Both the position numbers and the translations under genes were made by a program. The notes below the pieces were generated by a model. The model did not search any database. It was given only the letters and a program-made list of their open reading frames with translations, and was not told the DNA's origin. From Cellulosimicrobium cellulans (lineage in GTDB: Bacteria; Actinomycetota; Actinomycetes; Actinomycetales; Cellulomonadaceae): a stretch of DNA of 64,000 nt. Within the stretch, counting starts at the first letter, position 1, and the number at the start of each line of letters is the position of its first letter. Of this stretch, positions 23,025-31,155 are shown piece after piece. The DNA lies in contig NZ_JAFBCN010000001.1 in the NCBI RefSeq assembly GCF_016907755.1, positions 3,534,001 through 3,598,000 on the forward strand, written 5' to 3'.

Positions 23025-25766
23025 GTGACCACCACGACCGGCCGCACCCCGGCTCTCCTCGCGCACGTGCCCGCCCCGACGGGCAAGGCCCCCGACCCGG
23101 ACGCGCTCTACGAGGGGTTCACCACCTGGGCGACCGAGCAGGGTCTGGAGCTGTACCCGCACCAGAGCGAGGCGCTCATCGAGCTGGTCACCGGCTCGCA
23201 CGTCATCCTGTCGACGCCCACGGGCTCGGGGAAGTCGCTCGTCGCGATGGGCGCGCAGTTCGCCGCGCTCGCCGCGCACCGGTCAGGCCGCGGCGGCCGC
23301 ACGTACTACACCGCGCCGCTCAAGGCGCTCGTGAGCGAGAAGTTCTTCGCGCTCGTCGCGGCGTTCGGGTCCAAGAACGTCGGCATGACGACGGGCGACT
23401 CCGCCGTGAACCCCGACGCCCCGATCATCTGCTGCACGGCGGAGATCCTCGCGAACATCGCGCTGCGCCGCGGCGGCGGTGACGGTGTCGCCGACGGACC
23501 TGTCGACGACGACGCGATCTCCCAGGTCGTCATGGACGAGTTCCACTTCTACGCCGACCCGCAGCGCGGCTGGGCGTGGCAGGTCCCCCTGCTCGAGCTG
23601 CCGAACACCCAGTTCCTGCTCATGTCCGCGACGCTCGGCGACACCACGCGGTTCGTCGAGGAGCTCGAGGAGCGCACGGGGCGCCCCGTCGCCGAGGTCA
23701 CCACGGCCGAGCGGCCGGTCCCGCTGCACTTCAGCTACGTCGTCGAGCCGCTCACCGAGGTCATCGAGGAGCTCGTCAGCACGCGCCGCGCCCCCGTGTA
23801 CGTCGTGCACTTCACGCAGAAGGACGCCGTCGAGCGCGCGCAGTCGCTGCTGTCCATGAACGTCGCGACGAAGTCCGAGAAGGAGGCGATCGCGGCCGAG
23901 CTGGGCGACTTCCGCTTCGGCACCGGGTTCGGCAAGACGCTGAGCAAGTTCCTGCGGCACGGCGTCGGCGTGCACCACGCGGGCATGCTGCCCAAGTACC
24001 GGCGCGTCGTCGAGCGCCTCACGCAGGCGGGGCTGCTCAAGGTCGTGTGCGGCACGGACACGCTCGGCGTCGGCATCAACGTGCCCATCCGCACCGTGCT
24101 GCTCACGAGCCTCGTGAAGTTCGACGGCGAGCGCATGCGTCACCTCACGGCGCGCGAGTTCCACCAGATCGCCGGCCGCGCGGGCCGCGCCGGGTACGAC
24201 ACCGTGGGCGAGGTGCTCGTCATGGCGCCCGACCACGTCATCGAGAACCGCAAGATGCTCGCCAAGGCGGGCGACGACCCGAAGAAGCTCAAGAAGATCG
24301 TCCGCAAGAAGGCGCCGCAGGGGTCGGTCAACTGGACCGACGCGACGTTCGAGCGCCTGCGCGACGCCGAGCCCGAGCCGCTGACCAGCCATTTCACCGT
24401 GACGCACGCCATGGTGCTCAACGTCCTCGCGCGCACGGCCCAGCACGGGCGCGGGACGGTCGACGTGTCCGACCCGCGACGCGACCCGGTCGAGGCGATG
24501 CGGCACCTGCTCCTCGCGAACCACGACACCGACACCCAGCGCCGCGAGCACGTGCGCCAGACGCTGCGCATCTACCGCTCGCTGCGCGTCGCCGGGATCG
24601 TCGAGCGCGTGCGCGTGCCCGACCCGTCGCGCCCCACGGGCTACCGCCCGAGCGTGCGGCTCGTCGGCGACCTGCCGCGCGAGTTCGCGCTCAACCAGCC
24701 GTTGTCGCCGTTCGCGCTCGCGGCTCTGGACCTGCTCGACGTCGAGGGCGCGACCCACGCGCTCGACGTCGTCTCCGTCATCGAGGCGACCCTCGACGAC
24801 CCGCGCCAGGTGCTCTACGCGCAGCAGAACGCCGCCAAGGGCGAGGCCGTGGCCGCGATGAAGGCCGAGGGGTACGAGTACGAGGAGCGCATGGCGCTGC
24901 TCGAGGAGATCACGTGGCCCAAGCCGCTCGAGGAGCTGCTGGCGCCCGCGTTCGCGATGTACAAGCGGTCCAACCCGTGGGTCGCGGACGCCGAGCTCTC
25001 CCCCAAGTCCGTGGTCCGCGACATGGTCGAGCGCGCCATGACGTTCGCGGAGTTCGTGTCCGTCTACGGGCTCGAGCGCACCGAGGGCGTCGTGCTGCGC
25101 TACCTCGCGGACGCCTACCGCGCGCTGCGCCAGGTCGTCCCCGAGGAGCACCGCACCGAGGAGGTGCAGGAGATCGTCGAGTGGCTCGGCGAGCTGGTGC
25201 GCGGCGTCGACTCGTCGCTCCTCGACGAGTGGGAGCGCCTGGCGCACCCCGTCGACGACGACGCGGACACCGAGGTCGGCGACGGGCCGCTCTCCGGCGC
25301 GGGTGCCGAGGCGCCGACCCGGCCGGTCACGGGCAACCCGCGCTCGTTCCGGCGGCTCGTGCGCAACGCGCTGTTCCGCCGCGTCGAGCTCGCGTCGCGC
25401 GAGGACTATCGCGCGCTCGGCGCGCTCGACGGCGGCGCGGGCTGGGACGCGGACGCGTGGGGCGACGCGCTCGACCCGCTGTTCGAGGACCAGGGCGACG
25501 ACGCGGTCGGCATCGGCCCCGGCGCCCGTGCCGCGGCGCTGTTCCAGGTCGTCGAGGCCGGCGCGGAGGTCCCGGCCGGCCACGAAGGCCCGACGGCGGA
25601 GCACGCCCCGGGCGGGGTCGTCCCCGCGGGCACGTGGCTCGTGCGGCAGGTGCTCGACGACCCGGCCGGCGACCACGACTGGGCGATCACGGCGAGCGTC
25701 GACCTCGCGGCGAGCGACGAAGCGGGCGAGCCGGTCGTGACCGTGCTCGCGGTCGGGCCGCTGTAG
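23025..25766 (+). CDS. DEAD/DEAH-box helicase with DUF3516 C-terminal region
   Basis: 913 residues from a GTG start. It is an Ski2-like superfamily 2 helicase: Walker A STPTGSGKS (63-71), DEFH box (171-174), LMSATLGD (motif III), a second RecA lobe with VHHAGMLPKYRRVVERL and QIAGRAGRAG (motif VI, from Gln381). The C-terminal half is the actinobacterial DUF3516 region with LLDVEGATHALDVVSVIEATLDD and EMAL-rich helices. Such proteins act on RNA or structured nucleic acid in the cytosol; the precise substrate is unknown. It is divergent from the mannosidase gene, 290 nt away, with its own leaderless promoter. Confidence 0.92.
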   Translation: MTTTTGRTPALLAHVPAPTGKAPDPDALYEGFTTWATEQGLELYPHQSEALIELVTGSHVILSTPTGSGKSLVAMGAQFAALAAHRSGRGGRTYYTAPLKALVSEKFFALVAAFGSKNVGMTTGDSAVNPDAPIICCTAEILANIALRRGGGDGVADGPVDDDAISQVVMDEFHFYADPQRGWAWQVPLLELPNTQFLLMSATLGDTTRFVEELEERTGRPVAEVTTAERPVPLHFSYVVEPLTEVIEELVSTRRAPVYVVHFTQKDAVERAQSLLSMNVATKSEKEAIAAELGDFRFGTGFGKTLSKFLRHGVGVHHAGMLPKYRRVVERLTQAGLLKVVCGTDTLGVGINVPIRTVLLTSLVKFDGERMRHLTAREFHQIAGRAGRAGYDTVGEVLVMAPDHVIENRKMLAKAGDDPKKLKKIVRKKAPQGSVNWTDATFERLRDAEPEPLTSHFTVTHAMVLNVLARTAQHGRGTVDVSDPRRDPVEAMRHLLLANHDTDTQRREHVRQTLRIYRSLRVAGIVERVRVPDPSRPTGYRPSVRLVGDLPREFALNQPLSPFALAALDLLDVEGATHALDVVSVIEATLDDPRQVLYAQQNAAKGEAVAAMKAEGYEYEERMALLEEITWPKPLEELLAPAFAMYKRSNPWVADAELSPKSVVRDMVERAMTFAEFVSVYGLERTEGVVLRYLADAYRALRQVVPEEHRTEEVQEIVEWLGELVRGVDSSLLDEWERLAHPVDDDADTEVGDGPLSGAGAEAPTRPVTGNPRSFRRLVRNALFRRVELASREDYRALGALDGGAGWDADAWGDALDPLFEDQGDDAVGIGPGARAAALFQVVEAGAEVPAGHEGPTAEHAPGGVVPAGTWLVRQVLDDPAGDHDWAITASVDLAASDEAGEPVVTVLAVGPL

Positions 25767-25790
25767 GCCGACGCCGCGACGAGCGCCGAC

Positions 25791-25818
25791 ACCGTGGCGC
25801 CCACGTCGGCGCCACGGT
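25791..25818. terminator. Bidirectional hairpin between helicase and CMD-family genes
   Basis: ACCGTGGCGCC (25791-25801) and GGCGCCACGGT (25808-25818) form a perfect 11-bp stem with a 6-nt loop between convergent genes. Confidence 0.65.
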
Positions 25819-25845
25819 CCCGGGAACCCCCGGGCCCCCGACCGC

Positions 25846-26271
25846 TCAGTCGACCGGCAGCAGCCCGCGCTCGGCGAAGACCTGCTTCGCCACGGCAGTC
25901 GCGTTGAGCGCCCGCGGGAACCCGCAGTAGACGGCCGACTGCAGCAGCGCCTCGACGATCTCGGCCGGCGTGAGACCGACGTCGAGCGCGGTGCGGACGT
26001 GGATCTCGAGCTGGGGCTCGCACCCGCCGAGAGCACTGAGCATCCCGAGCGTGACGAGCTGCCGGTCGCGCGGCTCCAGGTGCGGTCGCGCGTAGATCTC
26101 GCCGTACGCCCAGGCCGAGATCTGGTGCTCGAGCTCGGGCGAGACGTCCGCGAGCGCCTCCGCGAGGACGGCGCCCGCCGTCTCGTTGACGGCGCCGAAC
26201 ACTCCTCTCCCGTGCTCGTAGCGCTCCGCGCGTGTGGTCGGTCGGTCGTCCGTGAAGTTCCCCTGCGTCAC
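25846..26271 (-). CDS. Carboxymuconolactone decarboxylase (CMD) family protein
   Basis: 141 residues from a GTG at 26271, set by TACGCT 7 nt upstream. The all-helical CMD pattern is complete: GRGVFGAVNETAG, YGEIYARPHLEPRDRQLVTL, GGCEPQLEIHVRTALDVGLT and PAEIVEALLQSAVYCGFPRAL. This is the PcaC-like branch (Glu and His of EIHVRTAL) rather than the AhpD branch, since no CxxC is present. True 4-carboxymuconolactone decarboxylase activity is not assured, since no other protocatechuate genes are nearby. Confidence 0.87.
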   Translation of the reverse strand: MTQGNFTDDRPTTRAERYEHGRGVFGAVNETAGAVLAEALADVSPELEHQISAWAYGEIYARPHLEPRDRQLVTLGMLSALGGCEPQLEIHVRTALDVGLTPAEIVEALLQSAVYCGFPRALNATAVAKQVFAERGLLPVD

Positions 26272-26341
26272 GCCGAGCAGCGTAGAGGACGGGGCGCGAC
26301 CTGCGGCGACGGTCTCACTCGCGGCCTGGCCGGCGGCGCGG

Positions 26342-27256
26342 TCAGCCGGCCTCGCGCCGCCGGTCGAACCGCTCCGGCAGGTGGGTGAACCCCGCCGAGA
26401 CGTACGTGGCGACACCCCCGACGTTGGACGCCGGCGTCGCGACGAGCGCGCTCGACGCGCCCAGCTCCCGCAGCGCCACCAGCCCGGCGAGGGTGACCGC
26501 CCGGCCGAGCCCACGGCCGCGGTGGTCGGCGTGCACCCCCATGGGCTCGATCAGCCCGGGTCGGCCCGGGCCGGCCGACCACACGCCGATCACCGCCACG
26601 GCGGGCCCCGGGCCGCCGTCGGGCGTCTCGCCGTCGGACGGACCGCCTCCGGGCGAGCCGTCGTGCACGACGAGGCAGCGTGCGTCCGCGTACGGGAGCC
26701 CGGTCGCCAGGGCGTGCCAGCGCTCCGGAGCGGCCCGCGTCCCGCCGAACGACGAGCGGAGCGTCTCGGCCCACGCGGCGGCTTCCGGCGGCCCCACCTC
26801 GCGCACCCGGACCGCCGGGTCCTCGACCGGGGCGGCCAGGTCGCGGCGCAGGAGCGCCCACCGCTCGTCGACGCGCCAGCCCGCCACCGCCAGGTACTCG
26901 TCGACGAGGGCTCCGACCGGTGCTTCGACCGACGCGCCGCCCTCCCCCAGCACGCCGCGCTCGGGTCGACCGGCGTCGTCGGCGAGGCGGCGTGCGAGCT
27001 CGTCGTCGCGCTGCAGGTCCGGCGCGATCCCCAGGCGGAGCAGGTCGGGGCCGTCGAGCAGCCCGACGGCGACGACCCGTCCGTCGCGGCGCCACGTCCG
27101 CAGCGCGGCGGCGGTCTCCTGCGCGCCGAACCGCCAGAACCAGCCCACGTCGCCGGGGTGCAGCTGCAGCGGCGCCGCGTCGTCCTGCCATGCACGCAGC
27201 GCGTCCAGGGCCTCGCCCAGCCCGTCGACGTCCGGGGTCGCCAGCTCGATCGCCAT
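26342..27256 (-). CDS. GNAT-family N-acetyltransferase, probably double-domain
   Basis: 304 residues. The C-terminal GNAT domain is clear: AVIGVWSAGPGRPGLIEPMG, then the acetyl-CoA loop VHADHRGRGLGRAVTLAGL, VATPASNVGGVATYVSAGF and a final RFDRRR. The N-terminal half (FWRFGAQETAAALRTWRRDG, VVAVGLLDGPDLLRLGI) looks like a decayed GNAT domain, as in tandem GNAT enzymes. The acceptor is unknown. The ATG at 27256 has TCTGAT 6 nt upstream; upstream in-frame ATGs fall into the neighbouring promoter region. Confidence 0.85.
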   Translation of the reverse strand: MAIELATPDVDGLGEALDALRAWQDDAAPLQLHPGDVGWFWRFGAQETAAALRTWRRDGRVVAVGLLDGPDLLRLGIAPDLQRDDELARRLADDAGRPERGVLGEGGASVEAPVGALVDEYLAVAGWRVDERWALLRRDLAAPVEDPAVRVREVGPPEAAAWAETLRSSFGGTRAAPERWHALATGLPYADARCLVVHDGSPGGGPSDGETPDGGPGPAVAVIGVWSAGPGRPGLIEPMGVHADHRGRGLGRAVTLAGLVALRELGASSALVATPASNVGGVATYVSAGFTHLPERFDRRREAG

Positions 27257-27361
27257 GCCCCGATCAGACCTCACCGCGCCGCCGGGACGCACGCTCATTA
27301 CGTCGTCGGCCCCGCGGCGGAGGCCCGCACGGCCTCCGGTCGCGCCGGGCCGGTGGGCCCC

Positions 27362-27367
27362 TACGGT
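27362..27367 (+). promoter_or_regulatory. Leaderless -10 box (TACGGT) of the VIT-family gene
   Basis: TACGGT lies 7 nt before the ATG at 27375. Confidence 0.45.
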
Positions 27368-27374
27368 GGAACCC

Positions 27375-28100
27375 ATGAGCGACGCGCCGCGCAACGGTCA
27401 GCACCTCGGTGAACCCCACCACCCGGAGAGCACGGGGTCACGGCTCAACCGGCTGCGCGCCGGGGTCCTCGGCGCCAACGACGGCATCGTGTCGACGGCG
27501 GGCGTCGTCGTGGGAGTCGCCGCGACGAGCACGTCGGTCCCCGTCATCGCGACGGCGGGCGGCGCGGCGCTCCTCGCGGGGGCCCTGTCCATGGCGGCGG
27601 GCGAGTACGTCTCCGTGAGCACGCAGCGCGACACCGAGCGGGCGCTGCTCGCGACCGAGCGGCGCGAGCTCGCCGAGATGCCGGACGCCGAGCTCGAGGA
27701 GCTCACGGGGATCTACGAGGCGAAGGGTCTGACGCCGGACCTCGCGCACCAGGTCGCCGTCCAGCTCACCGAGCGCGACCCGCTCGCCGCGCACGCCGAC
27801 GCCGAGCTGCACATCGACCCCGACGAGCTCACGAGCCCGTGGGAGGCCGCGGTCGCCTCCATCGCGTCGTTCACGGTGGGCGGCCTGCTGCCGTTCGCGG
27901 CGATCCTCCTCGCACCGCAGGCCGTGCGCATCCCGCTGACGTTCGTCGCCGTCGTGCTCGCGCTGGTGCTCACGGGCTGGGGCTCGGCCCGCCTCGGGAA
28001 CGCGCCGACCCGGCGCGCGACGGTCAGGACCGTCGTCGGCGGCGCGGTCGCGATGGGCGTGACCTACGCGATCGGGTCGCTGCTCGACGTCAACGTATAG
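27375..28100 (+). CDS. VIT1/CCC1-family Fe2+/Mn2+ transporter
   Basis: 241 residues. The family signature is at the start: LNRLRAGVLGANDGIVSTAGVVVGVA (quoted in two parts here, LNRLRAGVLGANDG and IVSTAGVVVGVA), then LAGALSMAAGEYVSVSTQRD. A cytosolic acidic/Glu-rich helical insert (about residues 85-150) binds metal in the family. Three C-terminal helices follow (IASFTVGGLLPFAAILL, PLTFVAVVLALVLTGW, AVAMGVTYAIGSLL). It should export or sequester ferrous iron or manganese across the cytoplasmic membrane. Confidence 0.92.
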   Translation: MSDAPRNGQHLGEPHHPESTGSRLNRLRAGVLGANDGIVSTAGVVVGVAATSTSVPVIATAGGAALLAGALSMAAGEYVSVSTQRDTERALLATERRELAEMPDAELEELTGIYEAKGLTPDLAHQVAVQLTERDPLAAHADAELHIDPDELTSPWEAAVASIASFTVGGLLPFAAILLAPQAVRIPLTFVAVVLALVLTGWGSARLGNAPTRRATVRTVVGGAVAMGVTYAIGSLLDVNV

Positions 28101-28113
28101 CGCGGCGCTGCGG

Positions 28114-28119
28114 CAGAAT
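28114..28119 (+). promoter_or_regulatory. Leaderless -10 box (CAGAAT) of ybaK
   Basis: CAGAAT lies 6 nt before the GTG at 28126. Confidence 0.4.
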
Positions 28120-28125
28120 CGGCCC

Positions 28126-28629
28126 GTGGCCAAGAAGTCGAAGTCGTCCGCGCACGCCGGCACGCCCGCGGTCGCGCTCCTCGAGCGCGAGGGCGTCGCC
28201 CACACGCTGCACCCGTACGAGCACGACCCGTCGAGCGACCTGTCGTACGGCCTGGAGGCCGCGGCGGCGATCGGGGTGCCCGCGGAGCAGGTGTTCAAGA
28301 CCCTGCTCGCCGTCGTCGACGGCGCCGCGCTCGTCGTGGGCGTCGTGCCGGTCGACCGCCAGCTCGACCTCAAGGCGCTCGCCAAGGCGGCGGGCGGCAA
28401 GAAGGCGGCCATGGCCGAGCCCGCCGCGGCCGAGCGCGCGACGGGCTACGTCGTCGGCGGCATCTCGCCGCTCGGCCAGAAGCAGCGCCACCGGACGTTC
28501 CTCGACGACACCGCGCTCGCGTTCGACGCCGTCTACGTCTCGGGCGGCCGCCGCGGCCTCGACGTCGGCCTCGCGCCGTCGGACCTCCTGCGCCTCACGG
28601 ACGGCACCGCCGCCTCCCTCGCGAGGTAG
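28126..28629 (+). CDS. ybaK: Cys-tRNA(Pro)/Cys-tRNA(Cys) deacylase, YbaK/EbsC family
   Basis: 167 residues from a GTG start. The YbaK fold is clear: THTLHPYEHDPSS-like N-terminus, YGLEAAAAIGVPAEQVFKTL with the catalytic-loop Lys, VVGVVPVDRQLDLKALAKA, TGYVVGGISPLGQK and the C-terminal VSGGRRGLDVGLAPSDLL. The enzyme clears cysteine mischarged on tRNA(Pro) in the cytosol. Its TAG stop lies inside a large palindrome that extends past the gene, so the last codons (Ala-Arg-stop) are part of that repeat. Confidence 0.92.
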   Translation: MAKKSKSSAHAGTPAVALLEREGVAHTLHPYEHDPSSDLSYGLEAAAAIGVPAEQVFKTLLAVVDGAALVVGVVPVDRQLDLKALAKAAGGKKAAMAEPAAAERATGYVVGGISPLGQKQRHRTFLDDTALAFDAVYVSGGRRGLDVGLAPSDLLRLTDGTAASLAR

Positions 28630-28680
28630 AGGCCCGTCGGCCGAGAGAGAGGTCTGGCCATGACCAGGCCTCTACCTCGC
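28621..28680. repeat. Large palindromic element, copy 1, carrying the ybaK stop codon
   Basis: GCGAGGTAGAGGCC (28621-28634) is perfectly inverted at 28667-28680 (GGCCTCTACCTCGC). A second pair, CCGAGAGAGAGG and CCTCTCTCGCGG, interleaves with it and extends the structure to about 28704. It may terminate both convergent genes. The GAGGTAGA core recurs in the element at 29957-30022. Confidence 0.7.
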
Positions 28681-28708
28681 GCTGCCGGGGCCCCTCTCTC
28701 GCGGTCGG

Positions 28709-29107
28709 TCAGCGCTGGTAGGCGGTGTACGGGGCGTCGGTCGGGACGATGTCCTTGCCGAGCGGCAGGAGCGAGACCGGGATCATCTTGAGGTTCGCGA
28801 TCCCGAGCGGGATGCCGATGATCGACACGAACAGCGGGATCGCGGTGACGACGTGCCCGATCGCGAGCCAGATCCCGGCGACGACCACCCAGATGACGTT
28901 CCCGATCGTCGACCACGCGCCCGCGGTCGGCTTGTCGACGACCGTGCGGCCGAACGGCCACAGCGCGTAGCCCGCGATGCGGAACGACGCGATGCCGAAC
29001 GGGATCGTGACGATGAGGATGCAGCAGATGATGCCCGCCAGGACGTAGCCCAGGGCGAGCCAGAGCCCGGCGAACACGAGCCAGATGATGTTGAGCAGTG
29101 TCTTCAC
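28709..29107 (-). CDS. YccF-domain inner membrane protein
   Basis: 132 residues from a GTG with AAAGGACGG upstream. Two copies of the YccF repeat are visible: LNIIWLVFAGLWLALGYVLAG with IVTIPFGIASFRIAGYALWPFGR, then IGNVIWVVVAGIWLAIGHV with SIIGIPLGIANLKMIPVSLLPLG (each quoted in parts). Four membrane segments result. The function of the family is not established. It converges on ybaK and lies divergent from yggS. Confidence 0.88.
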   Translation of the reverse strand: MKTLLNIIWLVFAGLWLALGYVLAGIICCILIVTIPFGIASFRIAGYALWPFGRTVVDKPTAGAWSTIGNVIWVVVAGIWLAIGHVVTAIPLFVSIIGIPLGIANLKMIPVSLLPLGKDIVPTDAPYTAYQR

Positions 29108-29204
29108 GGCACCGTCCTTTCCCCACCATTCTCGCCGATCAGACCGCCGATGCCGATCCGGGACCACCCTGAGACGACCCGGATCTCGGGCGACCTGCCC
29201 GGCC

Positions 29205-29210
29205 TAGACT
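29205..29210 (+). promoter_or_regulatory. Leaderless -10 box (TAGACT) of the yggS gene
   Basis: TAGACT lies 6 nt before the ATG at 29217. Confidence 0.5.
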
Positions 29211-29216
29211 GACCGC

Positions 29217-29963
29217 ATGCCCCTCCCCGACCCGTCGTCCGCGCTGCCCGCGCAGATCGCGCAGAACCTCGCCCGGGTACGGTCCCGGGTCGACGACGCC
29301 GCCCGCGCGGCCGGGCGCGCGCCGTCGGACGTGCGGCTGCTCGTGGCGACCAAGACGCAGCCCGCGGACGCCGTGCGCGCGGTCGTCGAGGCCGGCGCGG
29401 ACCTGATCGGCGAGAACCGCGTGCAGGAGCTGGTCGCCAAGGCGCCCGACCTCGCCGACCTCGTGGCGGTCGGCCGCGTCGAGGTCCGCATGATCGGGCA
29501 CCTCCAGCGCAACAAGGTCAACCAGGTCCTCGCGACGGCGACGGGCGTCGAGAGCGTGGACTCGCTCGCGCTCGCCGAGGCGCTCGCGGCGCGCTCCGCG
29601 CGTGACGGCAGGGTGCTCGACGTGCTCGTCCAGGTGAACGTCTCGGGCGAGGAGTCCAAGTCGGGCGTCCGGCCCGACGACGCGCCCGCCCTCGCGACCG
29701 CCGTCGCCGCGCTCGAGGGTCTGCGCCTGCGAGGCTTCATGACGATCGGCGCGAACTCGCCGGACGAGACGGTGGTGCGCGCGGGCTTCGCGCGCCTGCG
29801 CGAGGTGCGCGACGCCGTCGTGACCTCGGGCGCTCCCGGGACCGGAGACGCGCGCGAGCTGTCGATGGGCATGAGCGGCGACCTGGAGCTCGCGATCGCC
29901 GAGGGCGCGACGATCGTCCGCGTCGGCACCGCCGTCTTCGGCCCGCGACCCACGCCGAGGTAG
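29217..29963 (+). CDS. YggS/PROSC-family pyridoxal phosphate homeostasis protein
   Basis: 248 residues, the usual length. The PLP-binding Lys is in RLLVATKTQPADAVR; GENRVQELVAKAPDL, RMIGHLQRNKVNQVL, VQVNVSGEESKSGV, GFMTIGA and LSMGMSGDLELAIAEGATIVRVGTAVFG (in parts) complete the alanine-racemase-like barrel. It is a cytosolic PLP carrier that keeps B6 and amino-acid pools balanced, with no known catalysis. In many actinobacteria yggS lies in the division cluster; here it is apart from ftsZ. Its stop codon lies in a palindromic element. Confidence 0.93.
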   Translation: MPLPDPSSALPAQIAQNLARVRSRVDDAARAAGRAPSDVRLLVATKTQPADAVRAVVEAGADLIGENRVQELVAKAPDLADLVAVGRVEVRMIGHLQRNKVNQVLATATGVESVDSLALAEALAARSARDGRVLDVLVQVNVSGEESKSGVRPDDAPALATAVAALEGLRLRGFMTIGANSPDETVVRAGFARLREVRDAVVTSGAPGTGDARELSMGMSGDLELAIAEGATIVRVGTAVFGPRPTPR

Positions 29964-30022
29964 AACTCGCGGTCGCGACGTAGAACCCCGGGAGCTCTAC
30001 CTCGCGACCGGCGGTTCTACCT
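29957..30022. repeat. Large palindromic element, copy 2, carrying the yggS stop codon
   Basis: Nested inverted repeats: GAGGTAGAAC (29957-29966) with GTTCTACCTC (30013-30022), and GGTCGCGA (29971-29978) with TCGCGACC (30002-30009). Internal ACGTAGAACC and GCTCTACCTCGCGA are further variants of the same core. It sits between convergent genes and shares CTCTACCTCGCG with the element at 28621-28680. Confidence 0.7.
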
Positions 30023-30037
30023 CACGGGGTGAGGGCG

Positions 30038-31087
30038 TCACGGGACGCGCGCGGTCCACTCCGGCGTCGAGAACTTCGTCCGCGCGAGCTCCTGGGCGCG
30101 CTCGCGCTCCTCGGGCGTGACCTTGCCCTCGACCGTGCGGTAGCGCGACCGGAAGTGCGCCTTGAACGCCTCGATGACGTCCTCGCGCGCCATGCCCGTC
30201 TGCGAGCGCACCGGGTCGACGCGCTTGTTCGCGCTCGTCGTGCCCTTGTCCGAGAGCTTCTCGCGGCCGATCCGCAGCACCTCGAGCATCTTGTCCGCGT
30301 CGATGTCGTACGCCATCGTCACGTGGTGGAGCACCGCTCCCCCGCGCAGCCGCTTCTGCGCCGCGCCCGCGATCTTGCCCGCGGGCGACGCGATGTCGTT
30401 GAGCGGCTTGTACGTCGCCTCGACGCCGACGTCCGCGAGCGCGCCGAGCACCCAGTCGTCGAGGAACGCGTACGAGCGCTCGAAGCTCAGCCCCTCCACG
30501 AGGGAGCCCGGGACGTAGAGCGAGTAGGTGATGGTGTTCCCCGGCTCGACGAACATCGCGCCCCCGCCGGAGATGCGGCGCACGACCGTCACGCCGTGGC
30601 GCTCCGCGCCCTCCGGGTCCACCTCGTTGCGCAGCGACTGGAACGAGCCGATGATCACCGCGGGCGACGCCCACTCCCAGATCCGCAGCGTCGGGCCCCG
30701 GTGACCGGCGTCGAGCTCCTCCGTGAGCACCTGGTCGAGCGCGAGGTGCATCGCCGGCTCCTCCGGGCCCTCGTGCACGATCTCGAAGGTGTGGTCGCCC
30801 CAGCCCGTCGCGTGCCCAAGTGCTCGCCGGACCGCGATGGCCACGGCCTCCGGCGAGAAGCCGATCATCGTGACGCCCTCGTCGAGAGCGCCCTGCACGG
30901 CGCTCGCGAGCTGCGCGACCGTCGCCGTCTCGGGCATGCCCGTCAGCGCGCCGTCGATGTCCTCGAGCGCGTCGTCCGGCTCGAGGAAGAAGTCACCGCT
31001 CACCGCGACGCGGGCGAGCCGCCCGGCCTCCACCTCGACGTCGACCGCTACGAGCTTGCCACCGGGGACCTTGTACTCACCACGCAC
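30038..31087 (-). CDS. Lipoate--protein ligase family enzyme with accessory domain at the N-terminus
   Basis: 349 residues from a GTG start. Residues 1 to about 85 (KVPGGKLVAVDVEVEAGRLA, VSGDFFLEPDDALEDIDGAL) match the small LplA accessory (LplB-like) domain that in E. coli LplA lies at the C-terminus. The catalytic BPL/LplA domain follows with AVIIGSFQSLRNEV, RRISGGGAMF (about 169-178), NTITYSLYVP and the catalytic-type Lys in PAGKIAGAAQKR (near 238). It attaches lipoate to dehydrogenase subunits by an adenylate. TAGGGT lies 6 nt before the GTG. Confidence 0.9.
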   Translation of the reverse strand: MRGEYKVPGGKLVAVDVEVEAGRLARVAVSGDFFLEPDDALEDIDGALTGMPETATVAQLASAVQGALDEGVTMIGFSPEAVAIAVRRALGHATGWGDHTFEIVHEGPEEPAMHLALDQVLTEELDAGHRGPTLRIWEWASPAVIIGSFQSLRNEVDPEGAERHGVTVVRRISGGGAMFVEPGNTITYSLYVPGSLVEGLSFERSYAFLDDWVLGALADVGVEATYKPLNDIASPAGKIAGAAQKRLRGGAVLHHVTMAYDIDADKMLEVLRIGREKLSDKGTTSANKRVDPVRSQTGMAREDVIEAFKAHFRSRYRTVEGKVTPEERERAQELARTKFSTPEWTARVP

Positions 31088-31093
31088 CCGTCC

Positions 31094-31099
31094 ACCCTA
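31094..31099 (-). promoter_or_regulatory. Leaderless -10 box (TAGGGT) of the lipoate ligase gene
   Basis: TAGGGT on the minus strand, 6 nt before the GTG at 31087. Confidence 0.5.
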
Positions 31100-31155
31100 A
31101 GCCCGCGGGGCGGCGGCTCGGCGGGAGACGTCGGTCACGACCGTCCGGCGACGGC

